Of a stretch of DNA of 64,000 bases, positions 27,526-34,621 are shown one piece after another. The notes under the pieces were generated by a model, which did not search any database, was not told the DNA's origin, and saw only the letters and a program-made list of their open reading frames with translations. The translations under genes were made by a program, and so were the position numbers. The first letter of the stretch is position 1; every line of letters begins with the position of its first letter. Source of the stretch: CAYQOX01 sp964419335 (GTDB taxonomy: Bacteria > Hinthialibacterota > Hinthialibacteria > Hinthialibacterales > Hinthialibacteraceae); NCBI GenBank assembly GCA_964419335.1, contig CAYQOX010000023.1:6237-70236 (forward strand), in the 5' to 3' direction.

Positions 27526-27659
27526 ACAGATATGATATGACAGAGAAAACCCTGCACATTCTCTTGTCATCCTGGGTTAGATCGCTTTTCACCCCTCATA
27601 AATTGCAAGGTTTCCGAGGCCTTTTTCATGACGGGTGAAGTGGTTTAACCTTTTTTTTT
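27526..27659 (+). ncRNA. Candidate sigma28-driven small RNA, unit A
   Basis: Predicted 134-nt transcript. Hairpin 1: ATGACA-GAGAA (27537-27547) with TTCTC-T-TGTCAT (27559-27570), loop containing ACCCTGCAC. Composite 3' stem: outer GGTTAGA (27575-27581) with TTTAACC (27644-27650), inner TTCACCC (27588-27594) with GGGTGAA (27633-27639), enclosing the conserved TTGCAAGGTTTCCGAGGCC (27603-27621). Nine Ts (27651-27659) follow directly, giving a Rho-independent terminator form. Compared with unit B the outer stem and hairpin 1 differ in sequence but still pair. No conserved reading frame: an indel in the core shifts frame between copies. No known RNA family recognised. Confidence 0.6.
27603..27646 (+). 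repeat. Conserved core, copy 2
   Basis: 44 nt, identical to copy 1 (27376-27419) over its full length. The surrounding sequence (27550-27600) is also similar to copy 3 but not to copy 1. Confidence 0.9.
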
Positions 27660-27739
27660 ATCCGCCCACGAGACTCAAAGCAAACGCCTAATTCATTTTT
27701 TATTTACCCAAAAAAAAATTTTGGCGTGTTCGTATATTA

Positions 27740-27766
27740 TTTTCGGCAGATTAAAGAAAACCTTAA
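27740..27766 (-). promoter_or_regulatory. Sigma28-like promoter, probable flagellin promoter
   Basis: On the minus strand TTAAGGTT (27759-27766), 11-nt spacer, GCCGAAAA (27740-27747), 12 of 16 consensus positions. It is the only flagellar-type box pointing at the flagellin gene. A start near 27733 gives a leader of about 580 nt antisense to copies 2 and 1 of the repeat. Confidence 0.5.
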
Positions 27767-27837
27767 ATAAAATTTTTCTTGACTTTTTCTGTTGGAAGAA
27801 AAGTTAATATAAAATCAATCTTCGAGAGATAAACAAT

Positions 27838-27869
27838 AAAAAACCGTATCCCCTCGCACGGGATACGGT
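27838..27869 (-). terminator. Strong Rho-independent terminator
   Basis: ACCGTATCCC (27843-27852) and GGGATACGGT (27860-27869) form a perfect 10-bp stem with a 7-nt loop; on the minus strand a run of T follows (27842-27838). It lies about 380 nt downstream of the phosphoesterase gene and would end minus-strand transcripts crossing copy 3. Confidence 0.85.
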
Positions 27870-27887
27870 GTAATTTGATCTTTCAAC

Positions 27888-27914
27888 TCAAGTTTGGCTC
27901 AAAATTGCCGATAA
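27888..27914 (+). promoter_or_regulatory. Sigma28 promoter of sRNA unit B
   Basis: TCAAGTTT (27888-27895), 11-nt spacer, GCCGATAA (27907-27914): 15 of 16 positions of the FliA-type consensus with exact spacing, in a non-coding region beside a flagellin gene. Predicted start near 27921. Confidence 0.75.
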
Positions 27915-27920
27915 ATAAGA

Positions 27921-28054
27921 ACATAGAACAAGGGTAAAACAAACCCTGTACGTTCTTTTGATTTCCTGGGTTAAATTGCTTTTCACCCCTCTCAATTGCA
28001 AGGTTTCCGAGGCCTTTTCACAAGACGGGTGAAGTGGTTTGACCCTCTTTTTTT
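27921..28054 (+). ncRNA. Candidate sigma28-driven small RNA, unit B
   Basis: Predicted 134 nt, equal to unit A. Hairpin 1: AGAAC and AGGGT with ACCCT and GTTCT (about 27926-27956), different sequence from unit A but the same place and a shared ACCCTG-AC segment. Composite 3' stem: outer GGGTTAAA (27968-27975) with TTTGACCC (28038-28045), inner TTCACCC (27982-27988) with GGGTGAA (28027-28033), enclosing TTGCAAGGTTTCCGAGGCC (27996-28014). The U-tract is 28048-28054. Start-to-core distance is 75 nt against 77 in unit A. A sigma28-driven regulatory RNA is the simplest reading; targets are unknown. Confidence 0.65.
27996..28040 (+). repeat. Conserved core, copy 3
   Basis: 45 nt; identical to copies 1 and 2 in the first 19 and last 18 nt, with substitutions and one inserted base in the middle. 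The indel rules out a shared protein-coding frame. Confidence 0.9.
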
Positions 28055-28252
28055 AACCCATTCAACCAAGAACCTCTCAGAGTTCTCACCCTTCGCACCT
28101 GAAGGATTCAAGAATGAGTATTTCTCCTTCTTCGTCTTTTACTATCGGCAGATAAACCCGAAACTTTAGAAGAATTTGTATTTTTTTCCTTAACCTTTTA
28201 ATCTGCCTGATTTAATTAAATTTATAAATGACCTATTTCCTCAAAAAAAATC
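28055..28252. other. AT-rich spacer with sigma28 box
   Basis: Lies between the U-tract of unit B and the phosphoesterase stop. Apart from the minus-strand sigma28 promoter at 28142-28168 nothing recognisable is seen. Confidence 0.5.
28142..28168 (-). promoter_or_regulatory. Near-perfect sigma28 promoter, antisense direction
   Basis: On the minus strand TAAAGTTT (28161-28168), 11-nt spacer, GCCGATAG (28142-28149): 15 of 16 consensus positions, exact spacing. It fires toward sRNA unit B on the opposite strand; the first terminator met is at 27838-27869. Confidence 0.75.
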
Positions 28253-29089
28253 TCATCCTAAAAATTCAATAAATTTGCGAGTAATTTCCCCCTCTTTTAC
28301 CTTACAAATAAAATATCCCTTTTCCTCACTTCCATCATGATTTCCTCGACTATAAGAGAGGCAACGGTTGGTGGTGAGTGGAATCTCATTCCACCGCTTC
28401 AATGTAAATCCATGAAAATGCCCGCTATAAATCGCTTTCACATTACAATCCACCAATAAGTTTAAAACTTCATCGGCATTTTTAGGCCGCATCGGTGTCT
28501 CTTCACCCATGGGAAAATGAGTAAAAACAATCATAGGCTTTTTAGAATCATTCTCATCAATTGTCTTTCTTAACCATTTCAGGCTATCTTCTTGAATTTG
28601 AGTATCTTTATAACGGGGACCATCACATGAATCCAATCCCAATAGAGTCCACCCCTTCACGTGCTTTACATAATTCCGAGAGTTGGGAAAAATCTCTTCG
28701 TACACCCCGCACGACTCTCCATCAAAGTCATGGTTCCCCGGGACCACGTAAACAGGACATGGCATAGCCTCCATAATTTCACGAAATGGTTTTAGTTCAT
28801 GTTCTTTTCCATCGGTAGCGAGATCCCCAGCGACAAGGCAAAAATCCAGTTTCTCGTGGCGTGATTTGATCCATTTCACCGCCTTTGTTAAATATTCCCC
28901 ACAACGTTCATCGCGATAATGGGTATCATTGATAATGACATACTGTAGATCATCCCCTTTTTCGTCAAAAGCCTGCGCTGCGATTGCACCCGGCCATAAT
29001 CCGGCTGCGAGAACCCCATGCAATCCATTGCGCAAAAATTCACGACGTGACTTGCCAGCAGAGAGTATGCGCTTCTTGTATTCCTTCAT
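28253..29089 (-). CDS. Calcineurin-like metallophosphoesterase, TAT-exported
   Basis: 278 aa. A twin-arginine leader (KSRREFLRNGLHGVLAAGL, about 13-31) is followed by a complete metallophosphoesterase core: INDTHY (D-x-H), LVAGDLATDG (GDxxxDG), PGNHDFDG (GNHD), FTHFP and YSGHFHG (GHxH). These bind two metals and cleave phosphoesters; the substrate (nucleotide, phospholipid or other) cannot be told. Start ATG 29089 with AAGG upstream; a TTG five codons before is less likely. It is apparently single; the pseudopilin gene upstream is 90 nt away on the same strand. Confidence 0.9.
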   Translation of the reverse strand: MKEYKKRILSAGKSRREFLRNGLHGVLAAGLWPGAIAAQAFDEKGDDLQYVIINDTHYRDERCGEYLTKAVKWIKSRHEKLDFCLVAGDLATDGKEHELKPFREIMEAMPCPVYVVPGNHDFDGESCGVYEEIFPNSRNYVKHVKGWTLLGLDSCDGPRYKDTQIQEDSLKWLRKTIDENDSKKPMIVFTHFPMGEETPMRPKNADEVLNLLVDCNVKAIYSGHFHGFTLKRWNEIPLTTNRCLSYSRGNHDGSEEKGYFICKVKEGEITRKFIEFLG

Positions 29090-29178
29090 TAATAAACCTT
29101 TCAATTTGTTTTTATCAGATTTACAACTTAAAACTTAATCTACAATAGTAAAACAACGAGCATTCGAATCCAGGCTGA

Positions 29179-29844
29179 TCAACGGTTGATTCCACCCCCG
29201 CTTCGCATAAAAATATCGCCGATGCTATTCAATCCATTGGAAGCATCATAAGGAATCCCCCGATTTCCACTCTCTGATCCGGCATAACCATCCGGTCCTA
29301 AACCGACCAAAGCATATTCGCCTCGCTGCATAGGTCGAATTCCAATGACTTCACAAAAGGGGAGTTCAAGAGCCGCGATATTCATATTATTGTTGTTTGA
29401 TCCTGTACCTGGAATATTAGGATCAAAATCCGCATACGTGTAGGTATCGGTGGGACTACCAAATCCTACATCGGTGATATCCATATGTTTTCCTATAAAA
29501 GGATCAATAGGAACTGAACTTAAATAAGGAACTGGGCTGGTTAGCACCGCGAGATAATCGGTTTTTTTGCGGATACCTTCGGGAAAATTTCCCACATCGT
29601 TAAACACATTTTTTAAGATATCCCGCCCTTCTTGAGTATCATCATCCCATCCATCAAGGGGGAGATAACCTGTATCCATGCGCAATTGTTCCACTGCCTG
29701 TAAGATCGTGCGCATATCGGATTGACATCGCGCCAGTTTTGCCCGTACTTGAGCATTTAAAAAGTTGGGTACTGCGATGGCCGCCAAAATCCCAATAATC
29801 GCTACTACGATTAATAATTCGATCAAGGTAAAACCTTTTCTCAT
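29179..29844 (-). CDS. Type II secretion/type IV pilus pseudopilin
   Basis: 221 aa. Class III prepilin leader: short charged MRKG, cleavage G/FTLIE with Glu+5, then a hydrophobic helix to about residue 25 (VAIIGILAAIAVPNF). The C-terminal domain has an SSVPIDPF segment and LGPDGYAGSESG, the calcium/turn motif of GspG-like pseudopilins common in PVC genomes. It is probably a major or orphan pseudopilin for the secretion machine at 40-52 kb, but unlinked to it. ATG 29844 with GGGGAG seven bases upstream. Confidence 0.9.
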   Translation of the reverse strand: MRKGFTLIELLIVVAIIGILAAIAVPNFLNAQVRAKLARCQSDMRTILQAVEQLRMDTGYLPLDGWDDDTQEGRDILKNVFNDVGNFPEGIRKKTDYLAVLTSPVPYLSSVPIDPFIGKHMDITDVGFGSPTDTYTYADFDPNIPGTGSNNNNMNIAALELPFCEVIGIRPMQRGEYALVGLGPDGYAGSESGNRGIPYDASNGLNSIGDIFMRSGGGINR

Positions 29845-30188
29845 GATCGTCTCCCCAATTCAAAAGATTGATATGATTTTCCCATAAAATTTATATCAAT
29901 GTCAATTAAAAACCAATAAAATCTTGAGCCTTGTTATAGGTTTTCATTTGCATGAAGATTTGTCGATCTTGGAATATTTTAGCGGATAGATAAACCATTC
30001 TTTAATTCCTTGATAGGATGAAGAATTCCAAGTAAAATACTTCTCTTGTTTGGTTTGTTTGGTAGAACCAACCAAATATTTCTTCTCGGCAACCGTTTGT
30101 TTCCATATAGACTAGCCAACGGCTTGCCCTATACATTTTATATAAGACCAAAAAATCTCATTCTAAACTTTATTAAGTCAGGGGCAAA
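29845..30188. other. Divergent intergenic region before ileS
   Basis: 344 nt, AT-rich. Contains a small hairpin (TTGGT-AGA-ACCAA, 30059-30071) but no T-box antiterminator signature, tRNA or coding ORF. Promoters for the pseudopilin and ileS must lie here but no convincing pair was found. Confidence 0.5.
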
Positions 30189-33056
30189 ATGGACTATCGC
30201 GAAACACTTCACCTTCCAAAAACCAATTTTCCCATGCGAGCCAATCTAGCCAAACGCGAACCGAATTTCGTGGAGAAATGGAATGAACCTAATATTTACC
30301 ACAAAATTCGGGAATTACGTCAAGGTAATCCTCTTTTTGTTCTTCATGATGGCCCCCCCTATGCCAACGGTGGGATCCATTTGGGCACAGGATTGAACAA
30401 AATCTTAAAAGATATGGTGGTCAAATCAAAAATCTTGCTTGGGTACAACATCCACTATCGCCCCGGGTGGGATTGCCATGGGCTTCCCATTGAACTGAAT
30501 GTAACCCAAGAGATGAATAAAGGGAAAAATCAAAGTCCTACCGAAAAATTAGAAGCGCTTGAGTTACGAAAAAAATGCACTGAATACGCCCTATCCTTTG
30601 TGGAAAAACACCGCATCAGCTTTAAACGACTGGGAATCATTGGCGAATGGGAACGTCCCTACCTGACTCTAAATCCTAAATATGAAGCCGAAGAGTTAAG
30701 ACAGTTTGCCCATTTTGTCAAAAAAGGCTATGTTTATCAGGGATTAAAGCCCGTTTATTGGGACAGTTATTTACAAACCGCATTGGCTGAGGCCGAAGTC
30801 GAATACGATGAGCATACCTCAAGTTCGATCTTTGTTCGCTTTCCAGTACGAGAAGAATCACTCGAAAGAATAAAAAAGAATGTTGAAGAGTTAGAGAAAA
30901 ACAAAAATGTCAACATAATCATTTGGACAACCACACCCTGGACGCTGCCCGCGAATCGTGCTGTATGCCTGCATCCCAATTATATGTATACGTTCATTCC
31001 ATTAGAGAATGAATATGTATTAGTTGCGAAAGATTTGGTATCCCGATTTCTAGAAGAAACCGGTTTACAGGCGACAGGCAAACCGATTGGCACCTTTACC
31101 GGGCAGGAACTCGTCAACATGGAAGTGGTGTTGAAACCTCCCTTTTCTGACGATAGCGTGCCCTTGATCTGCGGAACCCATGTCACCTTGGAACAAGGGA
31201 CCGGGGCTGTTCATACCGCACCCGGCCATGGTCATGAAGACTATTTAATTGGGCTGGAATATAACCTGGAAGTCTTCTCCCCCGTGGATGAAGCGGGAAA
31301 ATTCACAGAACAATCCCCGGTTTGCCAAAGCATGCATGTCGAAGATGCTAATGATGTCATTTTAGAGAAATTACAAGAAAACCATCTTCTTGTTCATCAT
31401 GAAAAATACACACACTCTTATCCCCATTGTTGGCGCAGCAAGAAACCAATTATCTTCCGTGCAACCCAGCAATGGTTCATTTCACTGGAACAAGACAATT
31501 TACGCGAAACCTTGCTGCAAGAAATCGACAATGTGAAATGGATTCCATCCTGGGGGCGACAACGTATTCGCGGCATGGTGGAAAACCGGCAGGAATGGTG
31601 CATCTCACGCCAGCGTACCTGGGGGGTACCCATCCCTGCGATCTATATCCAAGGCCAAGAAAAAGCCATCATTGACGCTGAGTTTATTTACGAAGTCGCG
31701 GATATCGTAGAAAAAGAAGGAAGCGATTTTTGGTTTCGAGCTTTGCAAAACAAAAATGAATTAAAACGAGTTAAAAGACTGAATGATATTCTCCCTGAAG
31801 GCACCAACCTTGAGGATATCACTTTGGAGCCGGATATCCTTGACGTTTGGTTCGATTCAGGGGTCAGCCATCATGCGGTGATGGCCAATGATGAAGAACT
31901 CTACCCCGTCGACATGTATTTAGAAGGCAGTGATCAGCATCGCGGCTGGTTCCAATCCTCTCTGGTGACCGCCGTGGGTGCGGGGTATGGAACGCCTTAT
32001 CAATCCGTATTGACTCACGGTTTTACCGTTGACGAAAAAGGAAGAAAATTATCCAAAAGTTTAGGCAATTTTGTCCTACTCGATGACCTTTTGAAAACCA
32101 CAGGGGCCGATATTATCCGCCTCTGGGTGGCGGCTGAAGATTTTCGTGGCGATGTTACCTATTCGAATGAAATTCTTAAACGAATTACAGAATCGTATCG
32201 TCGTATACGAAATACAGCCCGCTTTCTCTTGGGTAACTTGAACAAGTATGAACCAAGTGAATGGATTAAGGTTGATGAACGTCTTTCCTTGGATCGATGG
32301 ATCATGTACCGATGGTATGAATGCAAAAAACGAATTATCGAATCGTATGAACGTTATGATTTTCACCGCATTTTCTACGATTTAAATAATTTCTGCAGCG
32401 TAGATTTGAGCGCGATCTATTTAGATATTATTAAAGACCGGCTTTACTGTTCCTCCACCCATAGTCTGGAACGGAAATCAGCCCAATCGACCTTAGCCGA
32501 TATCGTCGTGGAATTAACCGCATGCAGTGCTCCTATCTTGTCCTTTACCAGCGAAGAGATTTGGACTCTTTTGCATGAAATGAACTTAGTCCAAGAAGAA
32601 AGTGTTTTCTACTTCGCTTTGGATAAAAAGGTCCCTCCCGTGGACAAAGACCTTATGCACCAATGGGAAAAACGCTTTCTTCTCCGGGGTGAAGTGATTC
32701 GTTCCATCGAAACCGCCCGTAAAGAAGGCGTGATCGGACATCCCCTCGATTGTTGCGTCCTTCTCGAAACTTCAAACGAAGAGTGGAAACAAACCATTCA
32801 GGATATGCTCCATGAATCCCTCGGCAATGATTTGACCAGTGTGTGTATTGTTTCCCAAGCCCATTTAGGTACGGTGGAGACTGACAATCAATACAAAAGC
32901 ACAGTGATTCCTGGACTCACCATTGGAGTCCAAAAAGCCCTAGGAGAAAAATGTCCCCGCTGCTGGCATTATCATGAAAAAGTCAACACGGATGGCTTCG
33001 AAGTGTGTCCAAGGTGTAAAGATGTGCTGGAGAAGGACCAGCACGTAACCACTTAA
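30189..33056 (+). CDS. ileS: Isoleucyl-tRNA synthetase
   Basis: Charges tRNA-Ile. 955 aa, normal length. Class I signatures: DGPPYANGGIHLGTG (HIGH-type), the editing domain with WTTTPWTLPANRAVC and GTGAVHTAPGHGHEDY, DVWFDSGVSHH, GSDQHRGWFQSS and KLSKSLGN (KMSKS-type). The C-terminal zinc finger CPRCW...CPRC is present. The ATG at 30189 has AGGGG a short distance upstream. A terminator follows at 33090-33126, so it appears to be transcribed separately from lspA. Confidence 0.97.
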   Translation: MDYRETLHLPKTNFPMRANLAKREPNFVEKWNEPNIYHKIRELRQGNPLFVLHDGPPYANGGIHLGTGLNKILKDMVVKSKILLGYNIHYRPGWDCHGLPIELNVTQEMNKGKNQSPTEKLEALELRKKCTEYALSFVEKHRISFKRLGIIGEWERPYLTLNPKYEAEELRQFAHFVKKGYVYQGLKPVYWDSYLQTALAEAEVEYDEHTSSSIFVRFPVREESLERIKKNVEELEKNKNVNIIIWTTTPWTLPANRAVCLHPNYMYTFIPLENEYVLVAKDLVSRFLEETGLQATGKPIGTFTGQELVNMEVVLKPPFSDDSVPLICGTHVTLEQGTGAVHTAPGHGHEDYLIGLEYNLEVFSPVDEAGKFTEQSPVCQSMHVEDANDVILEKLQENHLLVHHEKYTHSYPHCWRSKKPIIFRATQQWFISLEQDNLRETLLQEIDNVKWIPSWGRQRIRGMVENRQEWCISRQRTWGVPIPAIYIQGQEKAIIDAEFIYEVADIVEKEGSDFWFRALQNKNELKRVKRLNDILPEGTNLEDITLEPDILDVWFDSGVSHHAVMANDEELYPVDMYLEGSDQHRGWFQSSLVTAVGAGYGTPYQSVLTHGFTVDEKGRKLSKSLGNFVLLDDLLKTTGADIIRLWVAAEDFRGDVTYSNEILKRITESYRRIRNTARFLLGNLNKYEPSEWIKVDERLSLDRWIMYRWYECKKRIIESYERYDFHRIFYDLNNFCSVDLSAIYLDIIKDRLYCSSTHSLERKSAQSTLADIVVELTACSAPILSFTSEEIWTLLHEMNLVQEESVFYFALDKKVPPVDKDLMHQWEKRFLLRGEVIRSIETARKEGVIGHPLDCCVLLETSNEEWKQTIQDMLHESLGNDLTSVCIVSQAHLGTVETDNQYKSTVIPGLTIGVQKALGEKCPRCWHYHEKVNTDGFEVCPRCKDVLEKDQHVTT

Positions 33057-33089
33057 GTTCTATTCTTAATGAAAAAAGAAAAGAAACAG

Positions 33090-33126
33090 AAGGGATATGG
33101 GAACAACTCCAATCCCTTTTGTTTTA
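33090..33126 (+). terminator. Rho-independent terminator after ileS
   Basis: AAGGGAT (33090-33096) pairs with ATCCCTT (33112-33118), 15-nt loop, followed by TTTTGTTTT. Confidence 0.7.
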
Positions 33127-33207
33127 TTACAACACTGAAAACAACTCAACAAACCTATTCTTCAGGGCTATAATTCCTCTAAAAAAGCGAAGGAAAAATT
33201 ATTCATT

Positions 33208-33789
33208 ATGAATAAAAAGCGATTTTCAAACCGTCAAGCGTTCCTGTGGATTACAGGAATCGCCTTGTCTGTTTTAAGCTTGGATATCTTAACAAAACGA
33301 TGGGCTGTAAAAGTCTTAAAATACGAACATCCGATTGAGATCATTCCTAATTTCTTCCGCTTTGCGTATGGTGAAAACACCGGAATTGCTTTTGGCTTAA
33401 TGCAAGATCAGGGATATTTATTGCATATCCTAACTCCCATCGCATTCATTGTTTTAATCGTTATCATTTACCAACAATTTGCAGCCAATTTTATGGATCG
33501 ATGGTTCATCGCGATTTTCGGTTTATTAATCGGTGGAGCCTTAGGCAATATCCTTAATCGCCTCTATAGTGGCTATGTTATCGATTTTATCGATTTCTAT
33601 AATCTCTTCGGATACCATTGGCCTACGTTTAATATCGCGGATTCAGCGCTAACCATAGGCGAGGTTCTCCTATTCGGTAAAATCTTTTTTGGAGAATGGA
33701 AAAGAGTCGAGAAAGAACACATTACAGAGGAAAAAGAATCGTCCTCTTCCGTTGTCGAGGAATCCACTCATGTATCCCACACTGATTGA
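33208..33789 (+). CDS. lspA: Lipoprotein signal peptidase II
   Basis: Removes signal peptides from diacylglyceryl-modified prolipoproteins in the inner membrane. 193 aa, four membrane helices. Aspartic-protease residues lie in GALGNILNRLYSGYVIDFIDF and FNIADSALTIG, both family signatures; the substrate-binding FAYGENTGIAFG (usually N-T-GAAF) is present. The C-terminal 30 residues form a charged Ser/Glu tail longer than usual. The 3' end overlaps the start of lgt by 20 nt, so the two lipoprotein-maturation steps are coupled. Confidence 0.95.
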   Translation: MNKKRFSNRQAFLWITGIALSVLSLDILTKRWAVKVLKYEHPIEIIPNFFRFAYGENTGIAFGLMQDQGYLLHILTPIAFIVLIVIIYQQFAANFMDRWFIAIFGLLIGGALGNILNRLYSGYVIDFIDFYNLFGYHWPTFNIADSALTIGEVLLFGKIFFGEWKRVEKEHITEEKESSSSVVEESTHVSHTD

Positions 33790-34621
33790 AATCAACGGTT
33801 TCCAAATCACCACCTATGGCTTTCTTATCGCTTGTGCCTTCGCCACTCTGTGGCTTTTGTCAATGCGGCGCGGAGTGAAACTCGGCTATCGAGAAGAATT
33901 CATCCAAAACATTTTAATGATCACCGTGATCTGCGCTTTTCTCTTCGCCCGATTGTTACATATAATCGTGGATTGGGAATTTTATCTTAAGTACCCTTGG
34001 AAGATACTCTTTTCCCGGGAAGGTTTTATTTTTTTGGGCGGCTTTGTAGGTGCAGTAATTTGTATCTCCATTTACACTAAAAAACAAGGCTATTCAATTA
34101 ACGGAGTCTCTGACTTATTCGCTCCCTATTTGGCACTGGCACAAGGAATTGGCCGTATTGGATGCACCCTATTTGGATGTTGTTACGGCAAAGTGTGCGG
34201 ACCGGAATACGGGGTACAATTTCCTCATGGCTCCCCCGCGTTTTACGAACACCTCTATCATGGTTTAATCTCCCAATCGGCGAAAGCCTCGTTGCCCGTT
34301 TATCCTACCCAAATATATCATTCTCTGTTCAACTTCGCCCATTTTGGAATTCTCCTTTGGATACGATCTAAGCAGACCTTTCGAGGGCAATTAGCCATGT
34401 GCTATTTAATGATTTATGGCGTGGGACGTTTCGTGATTGAATTTTATCGGGGAGATCCCCGAGGTGAATACGGCCCTTTTTCGACCTCCCAAGTGATCAG
34501 CTTCACCATGTTTCTCTGTGGAAGCATTGGGTATTGGATCCTCAAGCGAAAACAATTTCCCCCAGAAACCATCCAACCCACGCTCCCTGAGGCCTCCAAC
34601 CCTCAGGAGATAAAACAATGA
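33770..34621 (+). CDS. lgt: Prolipoprotein diacylglyceryl transferase
   Basis: Transfers diacylglycerol from phosphatidylglycerol to the lipobox Cys, the step before LspA. 283 aa, about seven helices. Markers: YPTLIEINGFQITTYG start, REGFIFLGGFVGAV, GRIGCTLFGCCYGK (family GRxG region with extra cysteines) and YPTQIYHSLFN plus RFVIEFYRGDPRG. Start ATG 33770 has GAGGA upstream and lies inside the lspA 3' end. Its stop overlaps the next ATG (ATGA). Confidence 0.95.
   Translation: MYPTLIEINGFQITTYGFLIACAFATLWLLSMRRGVKLGYREEFIQNILMITVICAFLFARLLHIIVDWEFYLKYPWKILFSREGFIFLGGFVGAVICISIYTKKQGYSINGVSDLFAPYLALAQGIGRIGCTLFGCCYGKVCGPEYGVQFPHGSPAFYEHLYHGLISQSAKASLPVYPTQIYHSLFNFAHFGILLWIRSKQTFRGQLAMCYLMIYGVGRFVIEFYRGDPRGEYGPFSTSQVISFTMFLCGSIGYWILKRKQFPPETIQPTLPEASNPQEIKQ

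Larger units (their letters stand above)
27838..28135 (-). ncRNA. Candidate antisense RNA to sRNA unit B
   Basis: Bracketed by the near-perfect sigma28 box at 28142-28168 and the terminator at 27838-27869, giving a minus-strand transcript of about 300 nt fully antisense to unit B. A 39-codon frame exists from a TTG near 28112, but it runs through the repeat in a frame not kept in the other copies, so I treat the transcript as noncoding. Confidence 0.4.

Noticed and set aside
27376..28040. CRISPR array
   Set aside because: Three similar 44-45 nt cores exist, but spacers are 183 and 349 nt, similarity extends beyond the core in copies 2 and 3, each unit has its own promoter-like box, and no cas gene is near.
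27376..28040. Known riboswitch (for example c-di-GMP-I, given the GCAAGG...CCGAGGCC segment)
   Set aside because: Only a faint resemblance; the GEMM core motifs and tetraloop receptor arrangement are not present, and the units end in their own terminators without a downstream gene.
28000..28112. Small protein on the minus strand through repeat copy 3
   Set aside because: A frame from TTG to TGA reads through the core, but copies 1 and 2 give different frames because of an indel, so the conserved signal is not a peptide.
29150..29180. tRNA T-arm-like sequence (ATTCGAATCC)
   Set aside because: No acceptor or anticodon stems can be built around it.
29845..30188. T-box leader for ileS
   Set aside because: The conserved T-box bulge sequence (GGGTGGNACCGCG) is absent; only a 5-bp hairpin is seen.
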